Positions 1 to 6,333 of a stretch of 9,922 bases of DNA are shown piece after piece. Within the stretch, counting starts at the first letter, position 1. Every line of letters begins with the position of its first letter. The DNA is from an uncultured Oscillospiraceae bacterium. Lineage in GTDB: Bacteria; Bacillota; Clostridia; Oscillospirales; Ruminococcaceae. A program made the position numbers and the translations under genes. Below the pieces are notes generated by a model. That model did no database searches and had not been told where the DNA came from. It worked only from the letters and a program-made list of their open reading frames with translations. The stretch lies in NCBI GenBank assembly GCA_900540595.1, contig UQGL01000056.1, forward strand, positions 1-9,922, given 5' to 3'.

Positions 1-151
1 CGACCAGCTCCTGCTTGATGTCGTTGAAAACGATGGTGGCGCCGCAGTTGGCCATAGCGGTGGCAATCGCAAAGCCGATGCCGTAGGATGCGCCGGTGAT
101 GAGGGCGACCTTACCGGTCAGGTCAAAGGATTTGGGTGTACAGACAGACAT
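1..151 (-). CDS. SDR-family oxidoreductase, gluconate 5-dehydrogenase/DhuD-like (N-terminal part, cut by window edge)
   Basis: Only the first 50 codons are present; the gene continues past base 1. The protein opens with a Rossmann fold: [12 protein letters not shown] leads into the nucleotide-binding motif TGASYGIG (residues 19-26), followed by the second strand ATIVFNDI (38-45), whose Asn-Asp end suggests the cofactor-specificity region. The stretch [11 protein letters not shown] and [13 protein letters not shown] closely resembles, from memory, bacterial gluconate 5-dehydrogenase (Ga5DH/IdnO), which interconverts D-gluconate and 5-keto-D-gluconate with NADP(H), and the related streptococcal DhuD reductase of unsaturated-uronate catabolism. 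The start is fixed by AGGAGGT six bases upstream. It is the third gene of the minus-strand operon, 29 bases after the hydrolase stop, so it probably handles a sugar acid released or formed from that hydrolase's product. The exact substrate cannot be decided from the N-terminus; the catalytic Ser-Tyr-Lys region lies outside the window. Confidence 0.88.
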   Translation of the reverse strand, partial: MSVCTPKSFDLTGKVALITGASYGIGFAIATAMANCGATIVFNDIKQELV

Positions 152-157
152 AAAAGT

Positions 158-164
158 ACCTCCT
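158..164 (-). promoter_or_regulatory. Ribosome binding site of the SDR gene
   Basis: On the minus strand AGGAGGT stands six bases before the ATG at 149-151. It is a full match to the anti-Shine-Dalgarno sequence and fixes the start of the truncated SDR gene. It sits in the 29-base gap after the hydrolase gene, which has no room for a separate promoter. Confidence 0.85.
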
Positions 165-180
165 GTTGAATAAAAACGAT

Positions 181-2268
181 TTATCTTTCCAGTCCGTAGG
201 GCACCGGGTGCTTGCCGTAGCGGTTGGCCGGGCTGCCGGTCAGGGTCAGCGTCAGGGCGTTTTCGCCGGGGGTCAAAAGCCCCGCCAGCGGGAATTTGTG
301 CGGCGGCCAGAAGGAGACGCCCGCCGGCTGGCCGTTGACAGTCAGCTCGGCCATCTCCTGCCCGGGCAGGGTCAGCAGCGGCGTGGCGGTCTGCAGCTCC
401 GTTGCTGTGATCTGCAGCGTGGCGCGGTAGGTCTTGGTGAGATGGGCCGCGTCCTCGTCCGCAAGGGCAAAGGCTGGTGCGGCCAGCGACAGATAGGTGG
501 GCGGCAGGGGAAGGGCCTCGCTTTCCCGCACAGTGCAGGTGAACAGCAGTAGGCTGCCGCGCGCGGGCAGCTCCAGCGGCAGGCAGGCCCCCTTGGCGGT
601 ACGCTCGGCCGGGCAGGCGCAGGGCTGGCCGTTCCACAGATCGTACCGGCAAAGCGGAGCATCCACCGGCAGGGTCAGCCGGGTCTTGATGGGGGTGTTG
701 CCCTCGTTGACCAGCAGCCAGCAGGCGCGCCCTTCCTTATTAAAAGAGGCGCAGCGCAGCATGGGCTGCGGCGGGTCGCAGCGGCAGTCCGGCTTGAGCG
801 CCGAGACCTCCGGATGCGCAGCGTCCGGGAACAGTGCTTTGTCCCCCAGCACGGCGGTGTAGCGGTGCCCGTGTAACCAAAGCGCGCCGTCCTCGACCGT
901 GCAGGCTGGGAAATAGCTTTCGGGAATATACTGAAAGCCGATCTGCCGCTCAAACAGCGGGCGCACGGTGTCGGGGCAGAGGTCGCGGTTGCGGCAAAGC
1001 ACGGCGGCCTCCGCATGCAGGTCGATGTCGGTCATCAACCAAGACAGCCGCCGCCAGTAGGTGCTCCACGCATCGTAATGCGCCCACCAGATGCTGTGGG
1101 GACCGACATCGGGCGGGCGCTCGTCCTTGCGCTTGCCGCGGATGCTGTAATAAAAGGCGTGCGGAATAAACAGGTTGACCCCGCGCACCGCCAGCCAGTC
1201 GGTGTACCATTTGATGTCCCCGCCCGAAAGCTGCCACGGGTTGTCGTCCTTGTTGCAGGCGCCAAAGCACTCGTTGGCGTTGCGGCGGCGGTGCATCAGC
1301 CGCGCGGCGTCGGCGCTGCACTTGGCCATCGTGGAGTCGATGCCCGCCAAGCCGTCCTTTTCGGGGGCGAGCCAGCGCAGCACCAGATCCTGCCCCGGAA
1401 CGGCAAAGTATTTTTCTACTTCTATATCATCGCTCTGGTGGGGGTGCCCCATCAGACCGATGCCGTGCGCCTTGCACCAGCGGGAGAGTGTGCCGTAGTA
1501 GACCTCGCCCTCGCGCTGCAGAAGCAGCTTGTGATACAGCCTTGTATCGTCGTTTTCCCTGCCGTCAAACAGGGCGGCAAGGTTGGCGGCGTTGCCGCCC
1601 GCACGGCGGAAAATCTCGGCAAAGCCGTGCGTCCACGGGAACATACCGCTGACATTGCGCCCCAGAATACTCGGCTCATCGGTGAAAAATCCGATGATCG
1701 CGGCTCCGAAATACTCTTTCAGTTCCCGATAGTAGGCTTCGTGGGTCAGTTCAATAAAGCGGCTGACGGCCGCAGGGTTCAGAATATCAGCGGTTTTGGG
1801 GGCGTTTTTCTCGCCGTCATCCTCGCCCCAGTGCAGCCCGCGCATCGTGCCGCCGCTTTTGCGCACGACCAGCGTGCCGCTTTCCGCCTGTGCCAGCAGC
1901 TCGTCCTCCGGCAAAACGGTTTGGGTCAGCGTGATGCCCTCGCTGGCCAGTTCGGGGTGGTCTTTCACCACAAGGCCGCAGGCCGAGCCAGAGGGGTACA
2001 TCCCTTCATCGTACAAAACGATTTTCATATCCAGCGCGGCGGCGGCTTCGACAGCCGTGCGGATATGGGCAAAGTAGCGTTCACCCAGATAGGTGATGTC
2101 GGGGCTAAGCCCCATACGCGGGTGCAGCACCACGCCGTAAATGCCGTGGGCGGCAAAGTCCGCCAGCTGACGGCGCAGCTCCTCAGCGGTCAGCTCGCCG
2201 TTCAAAAACCAAAACGGGATGGCGGTAAATTCTCTGGGCGGGTTTTGCAGTTGGGCAAGAAACTTCAT
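181..2268 (-). CDS. Putative glycoside hydrolase, divergent GH106 (alpha-L-rhamnosidase)-like
   Basis: 695-residue cytoplasmic protein with no signal peptide. The N-terminus (about residues 8-110) looks like the start of a TIM barrel: [11 protein letters not shown], an early [13 protein letters not shown] strand, then [13 protein letters not shown] (Asp87, Glu88). Further landmarks are [10 protein letters not shown] (Asp197, Glu198) and [10 protein letters not shown] (Glu333), two carboxylates about 135 residues apart that are the best candidates for the catalytic pair. The stretch with [20 protein letters not shown] and the following [11 protein letters not shown] is reminiscent of GH106 enzymes. 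The C-terminal third looks like beta-sandwich, ending in a jelly-roll-like [17 protein letters not shown] motif. The start at 2268 has AGGAGG seven bases upstream and overlaps the MATE stop as TAATG; a longer reading from 2313 lacks such a site. The alpha-L-rhamnosidase assignment is only by fold resemblance; substrate unknown. Confidence 0.8.
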   Translation of the reverse strand: MKFLAQLQNPPREFTAIPFWFLNGELTAEELRRQLADFAAHGIYGVVLHPRMGLSPDITYLGERYFAHIRTAVEAAAALDMKIVLYDEGMYPSGSACGLVVKDHPELASEGITLTQTVLPEDELLAQAESGTLVVRKSGGTMRGLHWGEDDGEKNAPKTADILNPAAVSRFIELTHEAYYRELKEYFGAAIIGFFTDEPSILGRNVSGMFPWTHGFAEIFRRAGGNAANLAALFDGRENDDTRLYHKLLLQREGEVYYGTLSRWCKAHGIGLMGHPHQSDDIEVEKYFAVPGQDLVLRWLAPEKDGLAGIDSTMAKCSADAARLMHRRRNANECFGACNKDDNPWQLSGGDIKWYTDWLAVRGVNLFIPHAFYYSIRGKRKDERPPDVGPHSIWWAHYDAWSTYWRRLSWLMTDIDLHAEAAVLCRNRDLCPDTVRPLFERQIGFQYIPESYFPACTVEDGALWLHGHRYTAVLGDKALFPDAAHPEVSALKPDCRCDPPQPMLRCASFNKEGRACWLLVNEGNTPIKTRLTLPVDAPLCRYDLWNGQPCACPAERTAKGACLPLELPARGSLLLFTCTVRESEALPLPPTYLSLAAPAFALADEDAAHLTKTYRATLQITATELQTATPLLTLPGQEMAELTVNGQPAGVSFWPPHKFPLAGLLTPGENALTLTLTGSPANRYGKHPVPYGLER

Positions 2269-3641
2269 TATGCGGCCTCCTGTGCCTCGGCGCGGGCGCA
2301 GATGTCCGCCCATGCGTGGGATTTATAGTAGAACAGCATCGCCAGCAGCCCGACAACAAAGCTGAGCGAAACACCCGCCATGGCGTAGCCGCCGTAGCCC
2401 AGCCACGCCAGCAGGTAGGATGCCGGGATACGCACACCCCACAGCAGAATGATGTTGACGATGGTGGAATAGCGGATCTCGCCCATGCCGTTGGCAAAGC
2501 TCATAATAGCGTTGAAGGCTGCATAGCACCACTGGAACGGCAGCACAACGCGGATATAGCGCACGGCAAAGGCAAGCACGGCCTCGTCCTGCGTAAAAAG
2601 CAGCAGCAGAGGGCGGCAGCAGGCCGCCATCAGCAGCCCGCCTGCGAGGGAGAGCAGCCCCGAGGCCGCCGGGAGCAGCCAGCCGCCCCTGCGCAGACGG
2701 CTGTAGCTCTGTGCGCCGAGGTTCTGCCCCGCAAACACCGAGGTCGCCTGCGAAAGCGAGGTGACCGTGATGTTGGCCAGCCCGCCGACCTTGCCCGCCA
2801 CCGAGCAGCCCGCCACAAAAACCGACCCCTGCAGGTTGTACAGCACCTGCAAAAAGACGTGACCGATGGAGTAGAGCGCCGAGTTCAGCCCCAGCGGCAG
2901 ACCGATGCGCACAATCTGGCGCAGGGCTCCGGCATCAAAGCCGCAGGGCAAAACAGGCAGCGCAAGCTCTGTGCAGCGGCGGCGAATGTAAAAAATGCTG
3001 CATATCCACGATAAAAACAGTGCAATCGCCGTGGCTGCCGCCACGCCGCCGATGCCAAGGCCGAGCGCGCCGGTAAGCACAAGATCCAGCACAATATTCG
3101 CCGCACAGCTGATAAACAGCAGCAGCAACGAGGACGAGCTGTTGCCTATGCCGCGCAAAAGACCGGCGTTGAAGTTATAGCCCATGTTGCCCAGAATACC
3201 CAGCATCGTGATGCGTAGATACAGCACCGCCCCCGGCATGGCGTCCGCCGGGACCTGCATCAGCCGCAGCATCCACGGACCCAGCAGGAACCCGATGACG
3301 GTCAGCGGCAGCGACGCTGCAAACAGCAGCCAGACCGAGGTGCGCACGAGCTTTTGCAGCTGGTCATGGTCGGCGCGGCCGACCGCCTGCGATACGAGGA
3401 TGGAGATGCCCGAGCCGATGCCCACAAAGACACAGAGCAGAATTTCGAGCGGCTGGGAGCTGGTCGCCACCGATGCCAGCGCCGTAGTGTCGCAGAAATT
3501 GCCGATGACGAGCGTGTCCACCGTGCTGTACAGCAGCTGCAGAATATTGCCGGCGCAGATGGGAAGCGCAAACAGCGCCGCGCGCCCCAGCACGGAGCCG
3601 TGGGTCATATCAACTTGTGCGGATTTTCGGTAAGACGGCAT
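2268..3641 (-). CDS. MATE-family multidrug/toxin efflux transporter
   Basis: 457-residue integral membrane protein, the usual MATE length, with about 12 hydrophobic helices in two homologous halves. Helix 1 carries the family pattern ALPICAGNILQLLYSTVDTLVIG-like sequence with Pro27 and Asp42; the half-repeat motif GIGGVAAAT (196-204) recurs as YGGYAMAGVS near 414-424. MATE proteins export organic cations, drugs, plant phenolics and similar compounds using Na+ or H+ gradients. The start at 3641 is preceded by a G-rich run (eight G) instead of a classic AGGAGG; an internal Met12 has no binding site upstream. It is the first gene of the minus-strand operon and its stop overlaps the next start by one base, so it is made together with the hydrolase. 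In this setting it may export an aglycone or inhibitory by-product; it could alternatively move a sugar-linked substrate, but MATE proteins are not known as sugar importers. Confidence 0.93.
   Translation of the reverse strand: MPSYRKSAQVDMTHGSVLGRAALFALPICAGNILQLLYSTVDTLVIGNFCDTTALASVATSSQPLEILLCVFVGIGSGISILVSQAVGRADHDQLQKLVRTSVWLLFAASLPLTVIGFLLGPWMLRLMQVPADAMPGAVLYLRITMLGILGNMGYNFNAGLLRGIGNSSSSLLLLFISCAANIVLDLVLTGALGLGIGGVAAATAIALFLSWICSIFYIRRRCTELALPVLPCGFDAGALRQIVRIGLPLGLNSALYSIGHVFLQVLYNLQGSVFVAGCSVAGKVGGLANITVTSLSQATSVFAGQNLGAQSYSRLRRGGWLLPAASGLLSLAGGLLMAACCRPLLLLFTQDEAVLAFAVRYIRVVLPFQWCYAAFNAIMSFANGMGEIRYSTIVNIILLWGVRIPASYLLAWLGYGGYAMAGVSLSFVVGLLAMLFYYKSHAWADICARAEAQEAA
2271..2280 (-). 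promoter_or_regulatory. Ribosome binding site and TAATG coupling site of the GH106-like gene
   Basis: Just inside the end of the MATE gene the minus strand reads AGGAGGCCGCATAATG: the AGGAGG lies within MATE codons, and the TAA stop shares one base with the ATG of the hydrolase. This arrangement is typical of translational coupling and decides the hydrolase start in favour of 2268 rather than the upstream in-frame ATG at 2313. Confidence 0.8.
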
Positions 3642-3681
3642 AGCCCTATCCCCCCCCGGTATGACAGATTTTCTTATCTAC

Positions 3682-3710
3682 ATTGTACGAGGAAACCGTG
3701 CCGGTTGCAA
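3682..3710 (-). promoter_or_regulatory. Sigma-70-type promoter of the MATE-hydrolase-SDR operon
   Basis: On the minus strand TTGCAA (3705-3710) is followed by exactly 17 bases and TACAAT (3682-3687), a near-consensus housekeeping promoter. Transcription would begin near 3675, giving a leader of about 34 bases. The spacer contains the inverted repeat AACCG-tgc-CGGTT (3694-3706), well placed for an operator. A second weaker -10-like GATAAT lies farther upstream on the same strand but has a poor -35. Confidence 0.65.
3694..3706. repeat. 13-base inverted repeat AACCG-N3-CGGTT, possible operator
   Basis: Perfect five-base arms separated by three bases lie between the -35 and -10 hexamers of the minus-strand operon promoter. 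A protein bound here would block RNA polymerase. Which regulator would use it is unknown; the neighbouring AraC-family protein would normally prefer direct repeats upstream of -35, so another repressor is possible. Short palindromes also arise by chance. Confidence 0.35.
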
Positions 3711-3787
3711 CAATCATTATCCTTTGATTTTTGGATGAATATAAACGATGCAGCGAATAATTTCGGCAGTGCGGTGTAAAAAACAAT

Positions 3788-3823
3788 CACGCCCTTTGCG
3801 GCGGCGGGAGGGCGTGCTTTTTT
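3788..3823. terminator. Bidirectional intrinsic terminator between divergent promoters
   Basis: CACGCCCT (3788-3795) pairs perfectly with AGGGCGTG (3809-3816) around a 13-base GC-rich loop. A run of six T follows (3818-3823) and a run of six A precedes (3778-3783), so it can stop transcription on either strand. It lies upstream of both divergent promoters, not after a gene, so it may insulate the two operons from antisense read-through or end a short unannotated transcript. Confidence 0.75.
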
Positions 3824-3899
3824 ACCGTTTTGTGCAGGTTCCACAAACAAAGATGGACAAAATCGGTAACATTGACAGCAAGATTTGCCGCAAAAGGGC

Positions 3900-3929
3900 T
3901 TGCCACTGCGGCGCAAAATGTGCTATCGT
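3900..3929 (+). promoter_or_regulatory. Promoter of the AraC-family regulator gene
   Basis: TTGCCA (3900-3905), an 18-base spacer and TATCGT (3924-3929) preceded by TGC form an extended -10 type promoter. Transcription would start near 3936, about 30 bases before the ATG. The -35 lies between arms of a short inverted repeat, GCCGCA (3887-3892) and TGCGGC (3907-3912), which could serve autoregulation but is short enough to be chance. The ribosome binding site is AAGGAAG at 3949-3955, with a rather long 10-base spacing to the ATG at 3966. Confidence 0.55.
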
Positions 3930-3965
3930 TAAAATCAAATTCAGTAAAAAGGAAGTAAAATTTGT

Positions 3966-6269
3966 ATGCGGAAGCCTCTGACAAGACAGAACAGCACGCG
4001 CGACAAGCGCAGATACTCTGCTTATCAGAACCGTATTTTTTTCTATCTCGTGACCCTTGTCACCGCCCCGCTGCTGCTGTTGGGCGTGCTGTCCAGCGTG
4101 GTGTACTACCGGCAGACCGTCACGCGCAGCGATGCCCTGCTGGCCTCGGCGCGGGAGAATGTCGAGACGCAGATGGAAATTGCGCTGAGCAACCTGCGCG
4201 CCTACTACAGCGCGGTCGTCAGCGCGGACAATTACCAGACCCTGTGCCAAAAAACTGTGCCGCCGTACAGCGAGTACACCCTTGTGCGCGATATGCAGAC
4301 CGCCATGCGCGGCGGCAATCTGGTGGATAAATATGTCGAGGGGTATACCTACATCAACCTGCGCAGCGGGTGGACTTTAAGCAACAACGGCATGTACCGG
4401 CTGGCTGATGCCGCCAACCGGGATGAGGTCGCCCACCTGCTGAGCGAATGGGCGGAGCAGCATGCCGCCATGATGTGGGTCAACCGCACTGACCAGCCCA
4501 CCCCCGCGCTGGCAGACACACCGCTGAACACGGTGGATCTGACCGGCGAGCTGCTCGTGCTGCGCAGCAGCTCCTACCGCACGGGCAGCTATGCGGTGCT
4601 GATCGTCAAGCTGGATCTTTCGCCGCTGTATGAGATGACCGAGAGCTGGCAGACCGGCGGTTACAGCATTGCCGCGCGGGATTTCACCGGCAAGACCGTG
4701 CTGAGCACCTCTGCTGCGCTGACCGCCCTGCTGGACGCCGACACCCCCGCCGAGGGCGGCTGCGTGCTGGGTGGCTGGCGGCTGAACAGCGGCAAGATGG
4801 GCGTGAACGGGCTGACCTACTATGCGGCGCTGCCGCAGCGCACGCTGGCGGCTACCGCCGGCATGGTGATTCTGATCGCTTTTGTGCTGGCCGGGGGACT
4901 GGTGGCGGTGCTGCTGATCTGCCGCCGATCGACCAGTGTGCTGTACGCCCCTGTGGATGATCTGATGCACGCGGCCAGCGATGTGTTCGGCCAGCCCGGC
5001 AGCGATGAGGAGGAGTTTGCTTATCTGGCCGCCGGCCTCAAGCAGGTGGCCCGGGACAAGCAGGCGATGCAAAGCCTGATGCAGCAGCAAAACCGCCGCC
5101 TGCAGCAGAGCTTTGTGGAAAATCTGATCCGCAGCGAGGTCACCGATGAGGCCGCCGGCCACACGATGCAGGAGCTGGGGCTGGCAGTCTGCCCCGCGTA
5201 TCGGCTGATTGCGCTGGCGCTGGATACCCCGGCGGGCACCTCCGGCCCGGTGCGGGAGACGATGCTGCTGACCGCCATACAGACGATGCCCACCGAGCTG
5301 CTGCGCCGCTGCGCGTTCCAGCCCGTAATGCTGAACTTCACCCTGCTGCTGGTCGTGGGCGGCGAGGAGGCTGATCTGAACGAGGCCAGCCGCGTGGTAT
5401 ATACGGCGGCGGCGCGCAGCATCCGCACCGCGCTGGGGGTCAGCTGCCGCGCGGGTGTCAGCCGCCCCTTCCACAAGCTGCACCACATGCAGCTGGCCGC
5501 GCAGGAGGCATGGGAGGCCCTGCGCCTGCCGGAGGCCGATGCCCCCGAGGCAAGCGGGCAGATGCTGTACTACCAGCCGCCCGACGAGCAGTGCGCCCGC
5601 AACGGCTATGATACGCTGCTGGAGCATGAGATCACGGCAGCTGTAACCGCCTGCAAGACCAAGGAGGTGCGCCACCTGCTGGAGCGCTTTACCGCCAAGA
5701 TGCTGGAAAAGAACATCCGCGGGTATGAGCGGCAGTTTTATATCCAGCGGTTGGTGGCGGCCATGCTGGCCGTGGCGGAAAACGCCGGGCTTTCGGTCAA
5801 CCAGGTGCTGGCCGACCGGCAGGCCAATCTGTTTGAGACGATCAGCAAGATCTACACCGCCGACCAGATGCAGAATTTCCTGATGGACGAGGTGGCCGTG
5901 CCTGTCATGGACCTGCTGACTGAGTTCCGCCAGAGCAGCTCCAGCGAGCTGGTCAAGAATGTGCTGGCGCTGATCAAGCAGACGCGCGGCGACATTACGC
6001 TGAACGAGTGCGCCGACCGGCTGAACTATAACCCGAGTTATATCTGGAAGGTGCTGCGCACCGAGAAGGATACCAGCTTCAGCGATCTGGCCAACAATGA
6101 AAAGCTGGAGATGGCCAAGGAACTGCTGCTGACCAGCGACATGACGGTCGTGCAGATCGCCGAGACGCTGAACTATTCCAATGTGCAGAATTTCATCCGA
6201 TTTTTCAGCAAAAAGGTCGGCATGACCCCCGGCAAATACCGCAAGGATTACCAGAACGAGAAGAAATGA
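3966..6269 (+). CDS. Membrane-anchored AraC-family transcriptional regulator (YesN-like) with extracellular sensor region
   Basis: 767-residue one-component regulator. A basic cytoplasmic N-terminus is followed by membrane segment 1 (about residues 24-48), an extracellular region of about 250 residues with a Cache-like layout (long first helix around ARENVETQMEIALSNLRAYYS), membrane segment 2 (about 299-319), a HAMP-like linker (about 320-375), a central region (about 380-650) and a C-terminal AraC DNA-binding domain (about 660-767). The two helix-turn-helix units lie near 676-700 (TLNECADRLNYNPSYIWKV) and 726-762 (VVQIAETLNYSNVQNFIRFF, then GMTPGKYR). Such proteins sense extracellular sugars, or a sugar-binding protein, and activate adjacent carbohydrate genes in Firmicutes. 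Its position between the MATE-hydrolase operon and the GH2 gene suggests that it controls both. The extracellular ligand cannot be read from sequence, and the Cache assignment is tentative. Confidence 0.93.
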   Translation: MRKPLTRQNSTRDKRRYSAYQNRIFFYLVTLVTAPLLLLGVLSSVVYYRQTVTRSDALLASARENVETQMEIALSNLRAYYSAVVSADNYQTLCQKTVPPYSEYTLVRDMQTAMRGGNLVDKYVEGYTYINLRSGWTLSNNGMYRLADAANRDEVAHLLSEWAEQHAAMMWVNRTDQPTPALADTPLNTVDLTGELLVLRSSSYRTGSYAVLIVKLDLSPLYEMTESWQTGGYSIAARDFTGKTVLSTSAALTALLDADTPAEGGCVLGGWRLNSGKMGVNGLTYYAALPQRTLAATAGMVILIAFVLAGGLVAVLLICRRSTSVLYAPVDDLMHAASDVFGQPGSDEEEFAYLAAGLKQVARDKQAMQSLMQQQNRRLQQSFVENLIRSEVTDEAAGHTMQELGLAVCPAYRLIALALDTPAGTSGPVRETMLLTAIQTMPTELLRRCAFQPVMLNFTLLLVVGGEEADLNEASRVVYTAAARSIRTALGVSCRAGVSRPFHKLHHMQLAAQEAWEALRLPEADAPEASGQMLYYQPPDEQCARNGYDTLLEHEITAAVTACKTKEVRHLLERFTAKMLEKNIRGYERQFYIQRLVAAMLAVAENAGLSVNQVLADRQANLFETISKIYTADQMQNFLMDEVAVPVMDLLTEFRQSSSSELVKNVLALIKQTRGDITLNECADRLNYNPSYIWKVLRTEKDTSFSDLANNEKLEMAKELLLTSDMTVVQIAETLNYSNVQNFIRFFSKKVGMTPGKYRKDYQNEKK

Positions 6270-6287
6270 GGGGGATTTCCCTCACCG

Positions 6288-6333
6288 ACAGCAAAGACCG
6301 CACCCGATGTGTTTCGGGTGCGGTCTTTGCTGT
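6288..6333. terminator. Convergent bidirectional terminator hairpin
   Basis: Twenty bases (6288-6307) pair perfectly with 6314-6333 around a six-base loop TGTGTT. The stem contains CAAAGACCGCACCCG, so its base is A/T-rich on each strand but there is no long free T-run outside the stem. It starts 18 bases after the AraC stop and its right end includes the last base of the GH2 stop codon, so it serves two converging transcripts. A perfect 20-bp stem in so short a gap supports this strongly. Confidence 0.85.

Noticed and set aside
2269..2313. N-terminal extension of the GH106-like protein from an ATG at 2313
   Set aside because: It would overlap the MATE gene by 46 bases and has no ribosome binding site; the ATG at 2268 has AGGAGG at ideal spacing and begins where the conserved sequence begins.
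1015..2328. Plus-strand open reading frame of 437 codons
   Set aside because: Antisense shadow of the GH106-like gene; no recognisable domain and no ribosome binding site.
3872..3877. Perfect TTGACA -35 hexamer upstream of the AraC gene
   Set aside because: No -10-like hexamer lies 16-18 bases downstream; the TTGCCA/TGCTATCGT pair is better.
3748..3981. Small plus-strand frame in the divergent intergenic region
   Set aside because: It runs through the terminator hairpin and promoter, lacks a ribosome binding site and overlaps the AraC start in another frame.
4377..5675. Minus-strand open reading frame of 432 codons
   Set aside because: Antisense shadow of the AraC regulator, rich in Gln/His/Arg as expected for reversed GC-rich codons.
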